In this document: in pieces, positions 16,518-25,125 of the stretch
Numbering within the stretch: position 1 is the stretch's first letter
Layout of the letters: the number at the start of each line of letters is the position of its first letter
NCBI GenBank assembly: GCA_910586355.1
Contig: CAJUHJ010000014.1
Span: forward strand, 40,785-78,775
DNA length: 37,991 bases
Direction of reading: 5' to 3'
Origin: an uncultured Lachnospiraceae bacterium
GTDB taxonomy: Bacteria; Bacillota; Clostridia; Lachnospirales; Lachnospiraceae
Translations under genes and position numbers: made by a program
The notes under the pieces: generated by a model
The model's database searches: none
What the model saw: only the letters and a program-made list of their open reading frames with translations
Told to the model about the DNA's origin: nothing

Positions 16518-16910
16518 ATGAACGCCAGCAAAATTGTAATGAAAATTGTAAGTATCTGTTTTGGTATATTAATTACCGTATTGTTGGTGATTGGTTTATA
16601 CCAGGGCGGGAAAAAGGCTTATAATTTTGGACATCGTGTGTTTACAGAAACAGCAGTAGATTTGCCGGAAGAAGGCGAAGAAAAGGTTGTGAATGTGACT
16701 TCTGGCATGGGAGCGAAAGAATTAGGGGATTTATTGGAGAAAAAAGGTTTAATACGTGATGCAGAATTGTTTTTTGTGCAGTTGAAACTTTCTTCTTATT
16801 CCGGTAAAATGAAAGAAGGAACCTATACGCTTTCAACATCCATGACAGCATATGAAATGATGCAGATTATGTCTGCATCGGATGTGGAAGAGACCGAGAC
16901 AGAGGAGTAA
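16518..16910 (+). CDS. Short MltG-like membrane protein without the catalytic domain
   Basis: 130 residues. One transmembrane segment lies at about 7-28 (IVSICFGILITVLLVIG). Then comes a LysM-like domain as at the N-terminus of MltG/YceG: VNVTSGMGAKELGDLLEKKG, RDAELFFVQLKL and KEGTYTLSTSMTAYEMMQ. Full MltG is over 330 residues and has a catalytic glutamate in its C-terminal domain; that domain is absent and the gene ends cleanly with an acidic tail. It occupies the place of yrrL (mltG) before trmR in B. subtilis. It may bind peptidoglycan or septal partners without cutting glycan. Confidence 0.82.
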   Translation: MNASKIVMKIVSICFGILITVLLVIGLYQGGKKAYNFGHRVFTETAVDLPEEGEEKVVNVTSGMGAKELGDLLEKKGLIRDAELFFVQLKLSSYSGKMKEGTYTLSTSMTAYEMMQIMSASDVEETETEE

Positions 16911-16916
16911 ACGGAT

Positions 16917-17594
16917 ATGATTTTAAATGAACGTCTTTTGACGTATATGAACTCCTTAGAGTCTGGTAATACAGATTATTTAAACAAAATTGAAAAAAAG
17001 GCGCTGGAAGATTTTGTGCCTGTCATACGAAAAGATACCCAGCAGTTTTTGAAGCTGCTGTTATCTGTAAAAAAGCCAAAAAGAATTTTAGAAATCGGAA
17101 CGGCAGTCGGATTTTCTGCGCTGCTTATGGCGGAGTATAATCCCATTGCCTGCGAGATTGTGACGATAGAAAATTATGCAAAGAGAATTCCCATTGCCAG
17201 GGCGAATTTTAAAGAAGCGGGCAGGGAGAGCCAGATTACACTATTAGAAGGAGATGCACAGGCGCTGTTACCTTCTTTAGAAGAACCGTTTGATTTTATT
17301 TTTATGGATGCGGCCAAAGGGCAGTATATTTATTTTTTGCCGGAGTTAGTCCGGCTTTTAAAGGCGGAAGGAATTTTGGTTACAGATAATGTATTACAGG
17401 ACGGAGACATTATAGAATCCAGATTTGCAGTTACCAGAAGAAACCGTACGATTCATAAACGGATGCGCCGGTTTTTATATGAAGTTATGCATCACGAAGA
17501 ATTTGTCAGTTCTATACTGCCTATTGGAGATGGCCTGACAGTCAGTTCTAAAATTGATAGAAATACGAAAAAGACAGCGGGGGAAAGCAGATGA
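16917..17594 (+). CDS. trmR: tRNA 5-hydroxyuridine methyltransferase TrmR (YrrM-type O-methyltransferase)
   Basis: 225 residues, class I SAM methyltransferase of the O-methyltransferase-3 family. SAM site ILEIGTAVGFSALLMAEY lies near residue 57, the metal and catalytic region is FIFMDAAKGQY, and VTDNVLQDG follows. In B. subtilis TrmR (YrrM) methylates ho5U34 of tRNA to mo5U34. The next gene, overlapping by four bases (ATGA), is the U32 protein that makes ho5U, so the pair forms a two-step pathway. The assignment to tRNA rests on this context. Confidence 0.85.
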   Translation: MILNERLLTYMNSLESGNTDYLNKIEKKALEDFVPVIRKDTQQFLKLLLSVKKPKRILEIGTAVGFSALLMAEYNPIACEIVTIENYAKRIPIARANFKEAGRESQITLLEGDAQALLPSLEEPFDFIFMDAAKGQYIYFLPELVRLLKAEGILVTDNVLQDGDIIESRFAVTRRNRTIHKRMRRFLYEVMHHEEFVSSILPIGDGLTVSSKIDRNTKKTAGESR

Positions 17595-18823
17595 AACGTC
17601 CAGAATTGCTGATTCCGGCAAGCAGCTTAGAGGTTTTGAAAATTGCGGTTGTATTCGGAGCGGATGCGGTATATATTGGAGGAGAAGTATTTTCTCTTCG
17701 TGCCAAAGCGAAAAATTTTTCCATAGAAGAAATGAAAGAGGGAATTGCATTTGCCCATGAGTATGGAACAAAAGTATATGTTACGGCAAATATACTGGCG
17801 CATAATGCAGACTTAGAAGAGGTCAGAACCTATTTTGAGGAGTTAAAAGAAGTGCTGCCGGATGCGTTGATTATTTCTGACGCCGGGGTGTTTTCCATAG
17901 CAAAAGAAGTCTGTCCCCAAATCGAAATTCATATCAGCACACAGGCAAACAATACGAATTATGCGACGTATCTGTTTTGGCATAAACTTGGTGCGAAGAG
18001 GATTGTCTGCGCGCGGGAATTATCTTTGGAGGAAATTACAGAAATCAGGCGGCAGATTCCAAAAGAGCTTGAAATTGAAGCATTTATTCATGGAGCGATG
18101 TGTATTGCCTATTCTGGAAGATGCCTGCTTAGTAATTATTTGGTGGGAAGGGATGCCAATCAGGGAGCTTGTACGCATCCCTGTCGCTGGAAATATTCCG
18201 TAGTGGAAGAGAAACGGCCGGAGGAATCTATGCCTGTGTACGAAAATGAAAGAGGCACGTATATTTTCAATTCTAAGGACTTATGTATGATAGAATATAT
18301 TCCGGAGTTATTTCAGGCTGGAATTGATAGTTTAAAAATAGAAGGAAGGATGAAAACGGCTCTTTATGTAGCGACGGTTGCAAGAACTTACCGGAAGGCA
18401 ATTGACGACTATATGGAATCGCCGGAAAAGTATAAGGAAAATATGCCATGGTATTTAGAGCAGATTTCAGGCTGTACGTACCGGAAGTTTACGACGGGAT
18501 TTTTCTTTGGAAAGCCTTCTTGTGAAGCGCAGATTTATGATAATAATACTTATGTGACAGAGTATATTTACCTTGGGATTGCAGAGCAGAGCGAAAAAGA
18601 GGGATTTTGCCAGATTCATCAGCGTAATAAATTTTCTGTCGGCGAGCAGATCGAAGTTATGAAACCGAATGGAGAAAATATAAAAGCTGTGGTACGGCAG
18701 ATTTTGGATGAAGAGGGAAACGCTATGGAGAGCGCGCCGCATCCAAAACAGAAACTATTCATTGATTTAGGCATACCAGTTGCGCGTTACGATATTTTGC
18801 GCAGAAAAGCAAAGGAGTGTTGA
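17591..18823 (+). CDS. Peptidase U32 family protein, likely tRNA U34 hydroxylase TrhP
   Basis: 410 residues. The U32 signature is intact: EIEAFIHGAMCIAYSGRC at about 165-182, with further cysteines in GACTHPCRW for the Fe-S cluster. The start overlaps the trmR stop. B. subtilis has two U32 genes here (yrrN, yrrO); this locus has one long copy. TrhP-type enzymes hydroxylate U34 of tRNA using prephenate-derived chemistry, although older annotations say collagenase-like protease. Confidence 0.85.
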   Translation: MKRPELLIPASSLEVLKIAVVFGADAVYIGGEVFSLRAKAKNFSIEEMKEGIAFAHEYGTKVYVTANILAHNADLEEVRTYFEELKEVLPDALIISDAGVFSIAKEVCPQIEIHISTQANNTNYATYLFWHKLGAKRIVCARELSLEEITEIRRQIPKELEIEAFIHGAMCIAYSGRCLLSNYLVGRDANQGACTHPCRWKYSVVEEKRPEESMPVYENERGTYIFNSKDLCMIEYIPELFQAGIDSLKIEGRMKTALYVATVARTYRKAIDDYMESPEKYKENMPWYLEQISGCTYRKFTTGFFFGKPSCEAQIYDNNTYVTEYIYLGIAEQSEKEGFCQIHQRNKFSVGEQIEVMKPNGENIKAVVRQILDEEGNAMESAPHPKQKLFIDLGIPVARYDILRRKAKEC

Positions 18824-18825
18824 CG

Positions 18826-19896
18826 ATGAAACAGGAAAAATATGTTGCATATGTAGGCACCTATACCTATGAACATAGTATAGGGATTCACATTTATGAT
18901 GTAGATATAGAAAAAGGAAGAATGGAAAAGCGCCGGGTGATTGATATTTCAAATCCCTCCGACTTGCTTGTGTCCCATAACCGGAAATATTTATATTCGA
19001 TTACAGATGATGGTGTAAAAGCATTTCAGATACTTCCGGACGGAGATTTAAGTCCTATGAATGAGAAATGGATTGGCGGTATGCGGGGCTGTTATCTGGA
19101 TGTTGATGATGAGAACCGTTTTGTATTTGTCGGCGGATACCATGATGGAAGAGTTTCCATGCTGCGTTTATGTGAGGACGGCTCGATTGGTGAAATTGCA
19201 GACGGAGTATTTCATAAAGGGGTAGGAAGAAGCGCGGCTGACAGAAGTTCCAGGCCGCATGTCAATTGTGTTAAAGTAACTCCGGATCAAAAATATCTTT
19301 GCGCGGTAGACGGCGGGCTTGACCATGTGAAAGTTTATAAAATTGATTATGAAAATGGAAAGTTAAAGTTAGCCGATATTATCCACAGCGATTTAGAATC
19401 TGCGCCGAAAATGATTCGGTTCAGTAAAGACGGCAGAAATGCTTATGTGTTAAATGAATTGGAAAATACTGTCGACGTATATACCTATCAGGTAGGCAGG
19501 CATGGGGCAGAGTTTGAGCGTATCCAAAAAGTATCGACACAAAAGAAGAAAAGCGAACACTGCAGCGCGCAGAATATGGAATTTTCTTCAGATGGCAAAT
19601 ATCTCTACTGCGCAAATGCAGGTACGACGGAAATGGCTGTTTTTGAACGTGAAGAAGAAAGCGGAAAGTTAGAAATGGTAAGCGTTATTCCAATCAGCGG
19701 CGATTTTCCCAAAGCGCTTGCAGTTTTTCCAGGAAATAAATATTTTATCAGTTTAAACCACGAATCGAATGAAATATGTACGTTTCGGATGGATTATGAG
19801 AAAAAGTATGCGCTGATGGACGGAAAACCGCTCAAGATTGATAAGCCCAATTGCGTGTATCTTTTAAAGTTAGAAGAAGTTGCGAAAAGCAACTAG
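18826..19896 (+). CDS. Lactonase family protein (YbhE/Pgl-type seven-bladed beta-propeller)
   Basis: 356 residues. Repeating blade motifs are visible: VAYVGTYTYEHSIGIHIYDVD, SHNRKYLYSITDD, PDQKYLCAVDGGLDHVKVY (the SRPHVNCVKVTPD block is typical of the family), SKDGRNAYVLNELENTVDVY and SSDGKYLYCAN. The family includes 6-phosphogluconolactonase and related 3-carboxymuconate cyclase-like proteins; the substrate here is not certain. ATG 18826 has AAAGGAG nine bases upstream. An earlier GTG at 18817 directly follows the ribosome binding site and was rejected. Confidence 0.88.
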   Translation: MKQEKYVAYVGTYTYEHSIGIHIYDVDIEKGRMEKRRVIDISNPSDLLVSHNRKYLYSITDDGVKAFQILPDGDLSPMNEKWIGGMRGCYLDVDDENRFVFVGGYHDGRVSMLRLCEDGSIGEIADGVFHKGVGRSAADRSSRPHVNCVKVTPDQKYLCAVDGGLDHVKVYKIDYENGKLKLADIIHSDLESAPKMIRFSKDGRNAYVLNELENTVDVYTYQVGRHGAEFERIQKVSTQKKKSEHCSAQNMEFSSDGKYLYCANAGTTEMAVFEREEESGKLEMVSVIPISGDFPKALAVFPGNKYFISLNHESNEICTFRMDYEKKYALMDGKPLKIDKPNCVYLLKLEEVAKSN

Positions 19897-20019
19897 TCTT
19901 AGTCAGGAGAAGTTCGCCTTAAAATTGATATGGATTAGGGGTTTCATTGGAAGAATTATTTTGGAATATGTGAGCCTAAATGTAAACTTTTCGATAAAAT
20001 TAGCAGGAGGATGCAAATA

Positions 20020-20841
20020 ATGTATATAGAAGATCAATTATCTCAGTTTAAAGATTCAATCGAAGAAGCCATTTTAACAGGTGGTTCTAAAGGGAAAGAA
20101 TCTATGATAAGGTCTTCTTATTTAATTAACTTGATTCACGATGCAGTAAAGTATGAGTTTATAGACGCTGGTGTAAAAAAGGATAATATTTATCCTGGTT
20201 TGGGAGATACCAAACATGAATTAAAGCTTGCTGGATTTTTAAAACAGAAAAAACAAGATATTTGTATTGTACCTTCTAATATAAAAAAAGAATCTGTTCT
20301 AATTGACTGGGGTCCGTTAGCTTATCAAAATAAGATAGATAAATATGGATATGATTTTTCAACAAATACGCTTGTAATTAATGTACGAAGCCAAATGAGC
20401 AGTCTGGCTAAAAATTCGGATACTCTATTTGAGAGAACTTTTGCTGAGGCACAGAATCTTCATTTGCGCTGTCCCAATATGGTTATGGGTGAAGTATATT
20501 TGATTCCCGTCCATGAGTACGACGATGAGTTGGTAAAAAAGAAAAAAGTTGCTTTTCGGAAGCATCCGACAAATATTGAAAGATATATTAGTTTTTTTGA
20601 TGCTATCAATAATCGAGAAAAAGGAGGGAAAGATTATTTATATGAAAGGTGTGCTCTGCTTATTGTAGATTTTAATCGTTCCAGGCCATATCTTTTTGAA
20701 AATAGCCAACAATTAAAAGAGGCGGGTTATATCTCAAAAGATTTTGATATTGAATATGCGTCTTTGAATTTTCAAAACTTTGTACCTGATCTTTTAAAGA
20801 TATATGCTAAAAGATACGATATTAAAAATATAATGGAATAA
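20020..20841 (+). CDS. Probable type II restriction endonuclease of unrecognised family
   Basis: 273 residues. I do not recognise the family. The call rests on the convergent adenine methyltransferase gene across a shared terminator. A nuclease-like pattern is possible: acidic residues in GDTKHELKLAGFL and KKQDICIVP, then LVINVRSQMSSLAKN and TLFERTFAEAQNLHL. None gives a clean PD-(D/E)xK. ATG 20020 lies nine bases after AGGAGG; an ATG at 20011 directly abuts that site and is unlikely. The gene is AT-rich compared with the genes upstream, consistent with horizontal gain. Alternatives are another methylation-linked effector. Confidence 0.6.
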   Translation: MYIEDQLSQFKDSIEEAILTGGSKGKESMIRSSYLINLIHDAVKYEFIDAGVKKDNIYPGLGDTKHELKLAGFLKQKKQDICIVPSNIKKESVLIDWGPLAYQNKIDKYGYDFSTNTLVINVRSQMSSLAKNSDTLFERTFAEAQNLHLRCPNMVMGEVYLIPVHEYDDELVKKKKVAFRKHPTNIERYISFFDAINNREKGGKDYLYERCALLIVDFNRSRPYLFENSQQLKEAGYISKDFDIEYASLNFQNFVPDLLKIYAKRYDIKNIME

Positions 20842-20844
20842 GAA

Positions 20845-20881
20845 AAAACGTTCTTACAGATATAGAAAGTAAGAACGTTTT
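20845..20881. terminator. Shared bidirectional terminator of the restriction-modification pair
   Basis: A perfect 13-bp stem (AAAACGTTCTTAC, 20845-20857, with 20869-20881) has an 11-base loop and A/T runs on both sides. It lies between the two convergent genes, one base before the stop codon of the methyltransferase. Confidence 0.88.
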
Positions 20882-20882
20882 C

Positions 20883-22733
20883 TCATACAAGGGAGTAATA
20901 AGTCCATAGAAAATTGTCTAATTCATTTTTGGAAGCATGTCGTATAAAATCTATTTCTTTGGGTGTAAAACATGGAAGTGAAAACCGTTCAACATATTTT
21001 TTTTGATAACAGTAGTAACCGCCTTCAATCGAATAACTTGTATTGCTGACATAATAATCCATGAGTCGGGAATTTAGAATTTTTTGTAAAATATCAAGTT
21101 CAAATGTATCATTTTCAAAAACGGCATATCCGTTACAAAATAAAGATTCTTCATTATCTATAAAGATAAATTTTGGCTTATTGGAAAATGTAGGAAACAG
21201 TAGTTTTTTGCCATACTTGTTCAAACCCTGTGTTCTGCCATAGGCATACCAGGCATGTGCTGCGCCTTTGCCATTATCTCTGGAATCAAGATTTGCTTTT
21301 TGGCTTTTTAAATAAAAATAGGTATTCGGGTATTTGGTTGTGAAGGTTTCTTCATCTATCAGTATATAACCGTTTTTACTTTTTACGTATGGGAATATGA
21401 TGTATCTCTTCGCATCTTCAATATTATCGTGCAGTTTTAATTCCGGAATTTTATAAATGGGTTTTACAAGGCCGGATTCAATATATATTTTCTCACCGCC
21501 AGATTCTTTAAAATATCCAGTCTGATCTTTATCTACTAAATATACGTTATCCCGTAAAGTTGCAATACCAGTACGAATAAAGTCTTTTATTGAAATCATT
21601 TGCGATTCGATTTTTTGCAAATTTTTGAAAGTAATTTTATCAACAAGTTTCCAGCCATTTTTGTCCAGACGTTCAAAAGGTATTTTATAATATGATATGG
21701 ATGATAACTGTAATGAAATATCATTATGCTTTGGTATTGTACAGTATTCAAATTCCTCCTTTTTTTCTTTGGAAAGAATAAGAATGCAATTATAGGTACG
21801 GACAGGTTTAAAAATCATATTGTCACCGAAATCCAAAATGCGGAGCAAATAACGGCGTTCTTGTAAAAGTTTTCGCAGTTCAAGGGCAGATTTAATCGTG
21901 AGAAAATTGTTTGGGACAATATATCCTAACATACCTTGTAAGCTAAGATGCTCCATAGCATATTCAATAAAAGCATAAAATAGATTAAATACTCCGTTTT
22001 TTGTTGTAACAAAATGTTTTTTGAGATATGTTACAGTATCTTTATTTAGAATATGTGGATTGACATATGGAGGATTGCCAATGATATAATCAAATGAATC
22101 GATATGAAATTCCTGTGACCAATTGCATTTTAAGCTGTCGCGGCAGATAATATGAGTTTTTATTGTAGTATATGAGCCGTTGTGTTTAGCGCTTAGAAGT
22201 TGTAAGATTAAGGAACAACGGCGTACATTATTTTCATCTATGTCGATTCCATAGATGTTATTTTCAATCACAGTATCAATATCGACGTTAAATTTAGAAG
22301 CAATATATTCGGCGGCAGTGATTAAAAAAATGCCGCAGCCGCAACCAGGATCGATAATGGAAAGCGTGGAATCATAGGTATCTAAATTTGAAAAAATGTT
22401 CTGAGTGATATAGTTAGCAATGTATTGAGGGGTGAAAACAATTCCATTTCCATCTATATCATTTTCTTCAAGCAAAGATTCAAAAAATTCAATAATGGAT
22501 TCAAAATCAGTAGACAAATGATTGTCTTTTAAAATATCGGCTATTTTTTCGGTAAACGTATTTTTATAAAGTTCTGTTTTTTTTCCAAAGCTTGACAAAC
22601 AGTAGAACATAACGCCATGTTCAATTTGTTCGTTTGTGTATCCAGAAAGTTTTTTCTTTAAATCTGCGTAAAGTGGAAGTCTGTCAATTTTTGAAATTTC
22701 CATATATATTTTTATATTCCTTTCTTCTATCAT
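20883..22733 (-). CDS. DNA N6-adenine methyltransferase (gamma class, type II), modification subunit
   Basis: 616 residues. Order of motifs is gamma class: SAM-binding IDPGCGCGIF at about 127-136, then the catalytic IIGNPPYVNP near 217-226 (NPPY). The C-terminal half resembles the TaqI-type target-recognition domain (YYVSNTSYSIEGGYYCYQKK). It protects DNA from the partner nuclease. The start is uncertain: ATG 22733 has no ribosome binding site, and ATG 22703 has AAAGGAA 13 bases upstream. It follows aroC by 29 bases in the same direction and may be transcribed with it. Base composition is AT-rich. Confidence 0.9.
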   Translation of the reverse strand: MIEERNIKIYMEISKIDRLPLYADLKKKLSGYTNEQIEHGVMFYCLSSFGKKTELYKNTFTEKIADILKDNHLSTDFESIIEFFESLLEENDIDGNGIVFTPQYIANYITQNIFSNLDTYDSTLSIIDPGCGCGIFLITAAEYIASKFNVDIDTVIENNIYGIDIDENNVRRCSLILQLLSAKHNGSYTTIKTHIICRDSLKCNWSQEFHIDSFDYIIGNPPYVNPHILNKDTVTYLKKHFVTTKNGVFNLFYAFIEYAMEHLSLQGMLGYIVPNNFLTIKSALELRKLLQERRYLLRILDFGDNMIFKPVRTYNCILILSKEKKEEFEYCTIPKHNDISLQLSSISYYKIPFERLDKNGWKLVDKITFKNLQKIESQMISIKDFIRTGIATLRDNVYLVDKDQTGYFKESGGEKIYIESGLVKPIYKIPELKLHDNIEDAKRYIIFPYVKSKNGYILIDEETFTTKYPNTYFYLKSQKANLDSRDNGKGAAHAWYAYGRTQGLNKYGKKLLFPTFSNKPKFIFIDNEESLFCNGYAVFENDTFELDILQKILNSRLMDYYVSNTSYSIEGGYYCYQKKYVERFSLPCFTPKEIDFIRHASKNELDNFLWTYYSLV

Positions 22734-22762
22734 ATAGCATTTTGCAATGCTGGATCTTTTGA

Positions 22763-23863
22763 TTAGAGTTTACCGTAAAAATTACAGATAGACTCTAATT
22801 TTGCAGTCATATTTAAAAGAAGCGCATCTGCGATTGTCAGCATTGCCATTGCTTCTATCACGACAACTGCGCGCGGAACGATAATTGGGTCATGCCGTCC
22901 ATGGATGGAAATTTCAATTTCTTCACCGGATTTTGTAACGGTTTGCTGGGAGGCGGCAATAGAAGGGGTCGGCTTTATGGCTGCACGAAAAATAATGTCT
23001 GAGCCGTCGCTGATGCCTCCAAGTATACCGCCGGAATGATTGGTGGTTTTTTGGACGGTTCCGGTTTGGGTCATATAAAAATTGTCGTTGTTTTCGCTTC
23101 CTTTTGTATATGCTGCATGAAATCCGCTTCCGATTTCAAAGCCTTTGACAGCGCCGATAGAAAAGATGGCTTTTGCAAGGTTTGCGTCTAATTTTTCAAA
23201 GACGGGGTCTCCGATTCCGGCTGGAACGCCTTTTATGGTACATTCAATGATACCGCCGGAAGAGTCTTGTTCTGCCATGCAGGATTTTAGATATTTTTCT
23301 GCTTTTTGGGCAGCGGATAAATCCGGCATATAAAATGGATTTTTATCAATTTCATCAGCGTGAAAAGAGGATATTGCAACCGGGCCTATGGCTGTTGTAT
23401 AGGTGAGGGAGGTAATGCCAAGCTGCTGCAAAAATTTTGCGGCAACTGCGCCTGCGGCGACGCGGCCAATCGTTTCTCTGCCAGAAGAACGCCCTCCGCC
23501 GCGGTAATCCCGAAATCCATATTTGGCGTCAAATGTAAAATCAGCATGTCCGGGACGATAATATCCGGCAATATCGCTGTAATCTTTTGATTTCTGATTT
23601 TGATTATACACAATCATCGAAATAGGAGTTCCTGTTGTTTTTCCTTCAAAAACGCCGGAGAGGATTTCTACGGCGTCCGTTTCTTTCCGCTGCGTCGTAT
23701 AGCGGGATTGTCCTGGTTTTCTGCGGTCTAAATAAATCTGAATATCCTCTTCGGATAAAGCAAGCCCTGCCGGGCATCCGTCAATGACAACGCCAATGCC
23801 TTTTCCGTGCGATTCTCCCCAAGTAGTAATTTTAAAAATTGTTCCAAATGATGAACCAGCCAT
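22763..23863 (-). CDS. aroC: Chorismate synthase
   Basis: 366 residues. Signatures include TTWGESHGKGIG near the N-terminus, RPGHADFTF, RGGGRSSGRET and the C-terminal SIHGRHDPIIVPRAV. It converts EPSP to chorismate using reduced FMN, the last common step of aromatic amino-acid synthesis. It has AGGAGG upstream of its ATG and its own promoter, divergent from the acetyltransferase operon. No other shikimate genes are in the window. Confidence 0.98.
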   Translation of the reverse strand: MAGSSFGTIFKITTWGESHGKGIGVVIDGCPAGLALSEEDIQIYLDRRKPGQSRYTTQRKETDAVEILSGVFEGKTTGTPISMIVYNQNQKSKDYSDIAGYYRPGHADFTFDAKYGFRDYRGGGRSSGRETIGRVAAGAVAAKFLQQLGITSLTYTTAIGPVAISSFHADEIDKNPFYMPDLSAAQKAEKYLKSCMAEQDSSGGIIECTIKGVPAGIGDPVFEKLDANLAKAIFSIGAVKGFEIGSGFHAAYTKGSENNDNFYMTQTGTVQKTTNHSGGILGGISDGSDIIFRAAIKPTPSIAASQQTVTKSGEEIEISIHGRHDPIIVPRAVVVIEAMAMLTIADALLLNMTAKLESICNFYGKL

Positions 23864-23893
23864 ATCCTTGCCTCCTAATGTGATTTGTAACCT

Positions 23894-23922
23894 AATATAG
23901 CATAAATTGTACTATTGGACAA
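23894..23922 (-). promoter_or_regulatory. Promoter of aroC
   Basis: On the minus strand TTGTCC (23917-23922) and TATATT (23894-23899) are 17 bases apart, about 30 bases before the start codon. Confidence 0.65.
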
Positions 23923-23933
23923 GAATTTTATAC

Positions 23934-23987
23934 TTGAAAAAACGACATTAATGTCGTATAATAAAAAAGACAAAGATGTCGTTTTTT
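23934..23987 (+). promoter_or_regulatory. Promoter with palindromic operators for the acetyltransferase-TetR operon
   Basis: TTGAAA (23934-23939), 17 bases, TATAAT (23957-23962). The spacer is filled by a perfect 16-base palindrome, ACGACATTAATGTCGT (23942-23957). A second imperfect palindrome (AAAGACA and TGTCGTTT, about 23967-23986) overlaps the transcription start. Position and shape are those of a TetR-type repressor site, and a tetR gene is the second gene of the operon, so autorepression is likely. Confidence 0.8.
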
Positions 23988-24006
23988 GAAAAGGGAGGAA
24001 ATAAAA

Positions 24007-24537
24007 ATGGAATTTCAATTGCGGGAATGGCAAACAGAAGATATTGAAGAAATTGTAAAATCGGCGGATAACCCAAATATCGCAAAGAATTTGCGGAATG
24101 TGTTTCCAAATCCGTATACAAAAGAAGATGCGAAATGGTATGTAAAGGACTGTATATTACTGGAAGGAAAACATCAAATGACAAGAGCCATTGTGGTGGA
24201 TGAAAAAGCGGTTGGCAGTATTGGGATTTTTGTGAAAGAAGATATTTTTGAAAAATCTGCAGAACTGGGATATTGGCTGTCTGAAAAGTACTGGAATCAG
24301 GGGATTATGTCACAGGCAATCGCTCTTATCTGCAGGGAAGCGTTTGAGAAATTTGATATTATCCGTATTTATGCAGAACCCTTTGATTATAATAAAGGTT
24401 CGCGGAGGGCGTTAGAAAAAGCAGGCTTTACTTATGAAGGCACAATGCGAAACGGCGTTTTTAAAAATGGAAGCGTCTGTTCTTATTGCATGTATTCTCT
24501 TTTGCGGGAGGAGATTGAATTGTCAAATGGGAAATAA
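24007..24537 (+). CDS. GNAT family N-acetyltransferase (RimJ/RimL type)
   Basis: 176 residues. The acetyltransferase fold shows the acetyl-CoA region around LGYWLSEKYWNQGIMSQAI and the following IYAEPFDYNKGSRRALEKAG, which is typical of RimJ/RimL-like enzymes (NxxSxRxLEKxGF pattern). The start is ATG 24007, with AAGGGAGGAA seven bases upstream; a TTG at 23986 inside the operator region was rejected. The substrate may be a protein N-terminus, antibiotic or small amine. The downstream regulator overlaps by 11 bases, so the two are coupled. Confidence 0.88.
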   Translation: MEFQLREWQTEDIEEIVKSADNPNIAKNLRNVFPNPYTKEDAKWYVKDCILLEGKHQMTRAIVVDEKAVGSIGIFVKEDIFEKSAELGYWLSEKYWNQGIMSQAIALICREAFEKFDIIRIYAEPFDYNKGSRRALEKAGFTYEGTMRNGVFKNGSVCSYCMYSLLREEIELSNGK

Positions 24538-25078
24538 GGCAGAAAAGACAAAAGAGCATATCAAAAAAGAAGCATATCGTCTGTTTGCAGAGAAGGGGTT
24601 TAAAGAAGTGACAATGACAGACATTTGTAACAAGACGGGTTTGAGCAGAGGAGGATTGTATCGGTATTATTCTGGCACAGACGCAATTTTTTCTGAAATA
24701 TTATCAGAAGAATATGCGTCTGCCGAACGGATATTAAGCGGCGAAAGCGCAAGGCTGATTTTAGAAGATATGTTAAAAATAATTATGTTTGAAATTATGG
24801 ATAAAGAACAGTCTTTAAGCCTTGCGATTTATGAATATGCAAATCTTGGGAACGAAGATTTCTTTGTGCAAATCCATGAAAATGCGAAAAAAAGATGGAT
24901 AGATTTGCTTGAGTATGGGATAAAAACAGGTGAATTTAAAAACGTCAACCCAAAACAGGCGGCAGATTTGATTTTATATTATTATCAGGGGCTTAGAATG
25001 TGGTCGCGCGTGATTCCGTTTGAAAAAAGTGAAGCAGAGTACTATGCAGATACGATTCGCAGGATGTTGTATTTATAA
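24527..25078 (+). CDS. TetR family transcriptional regulator
   Basis: 183 residues. The helix-turn-helix is textbook: FAEKGFKEVTMTDICNKTGL then SRGGLYRYYSGTDAIF, residues about 20-55. The rest is helical and less conserved, as expected of the ligand domain. The start is ATG 24527, inside the end of the acetyltransferase gene; the long upstream extension of the frame overlaps that gene and was rejected. It probably binds the palindromes at 23942-23986. The inducer is unknown. Confidence 0.9.
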   Translation: MGNKAEKTKEHIKKEAYRLFAEKGFKEVTMTDICNKTGLSRGGLYRYYSGTDAIFSEILSEEYASAERILSGESARLILEDMLKIIMFEIMDKEQSLSLAIYEYANLGNEDFFVQIHENAKKRWIDLLEYGIKTGEFKNVNPKQAADLILYYYQGLRMWSRVIPFEKSEAEYYADTIRRMLYL

Positions 25079-25125
25079 TCGGTCTGGTGCTAAAAGCCCT
25101 GTTTTTATTTCTGCATTGTTTCTAG

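Noticed and set aside
19911..19933. AGTTCGCCTTAAA followed by ATATGG, similar to 11440-11461 in element A, suggested a third repeat fragment before the restriction gene
   Set aside because: Only 13 plus 6 matching bases with an indel; a match this short is expected by chance in 38 kb.
19897..20019. Looked for a controller gene or C-box upstream of the restriction gene
   Set aside because: No helix-turn-helix frame and no paired operator repeats; only a ribosome binding site is convincing.
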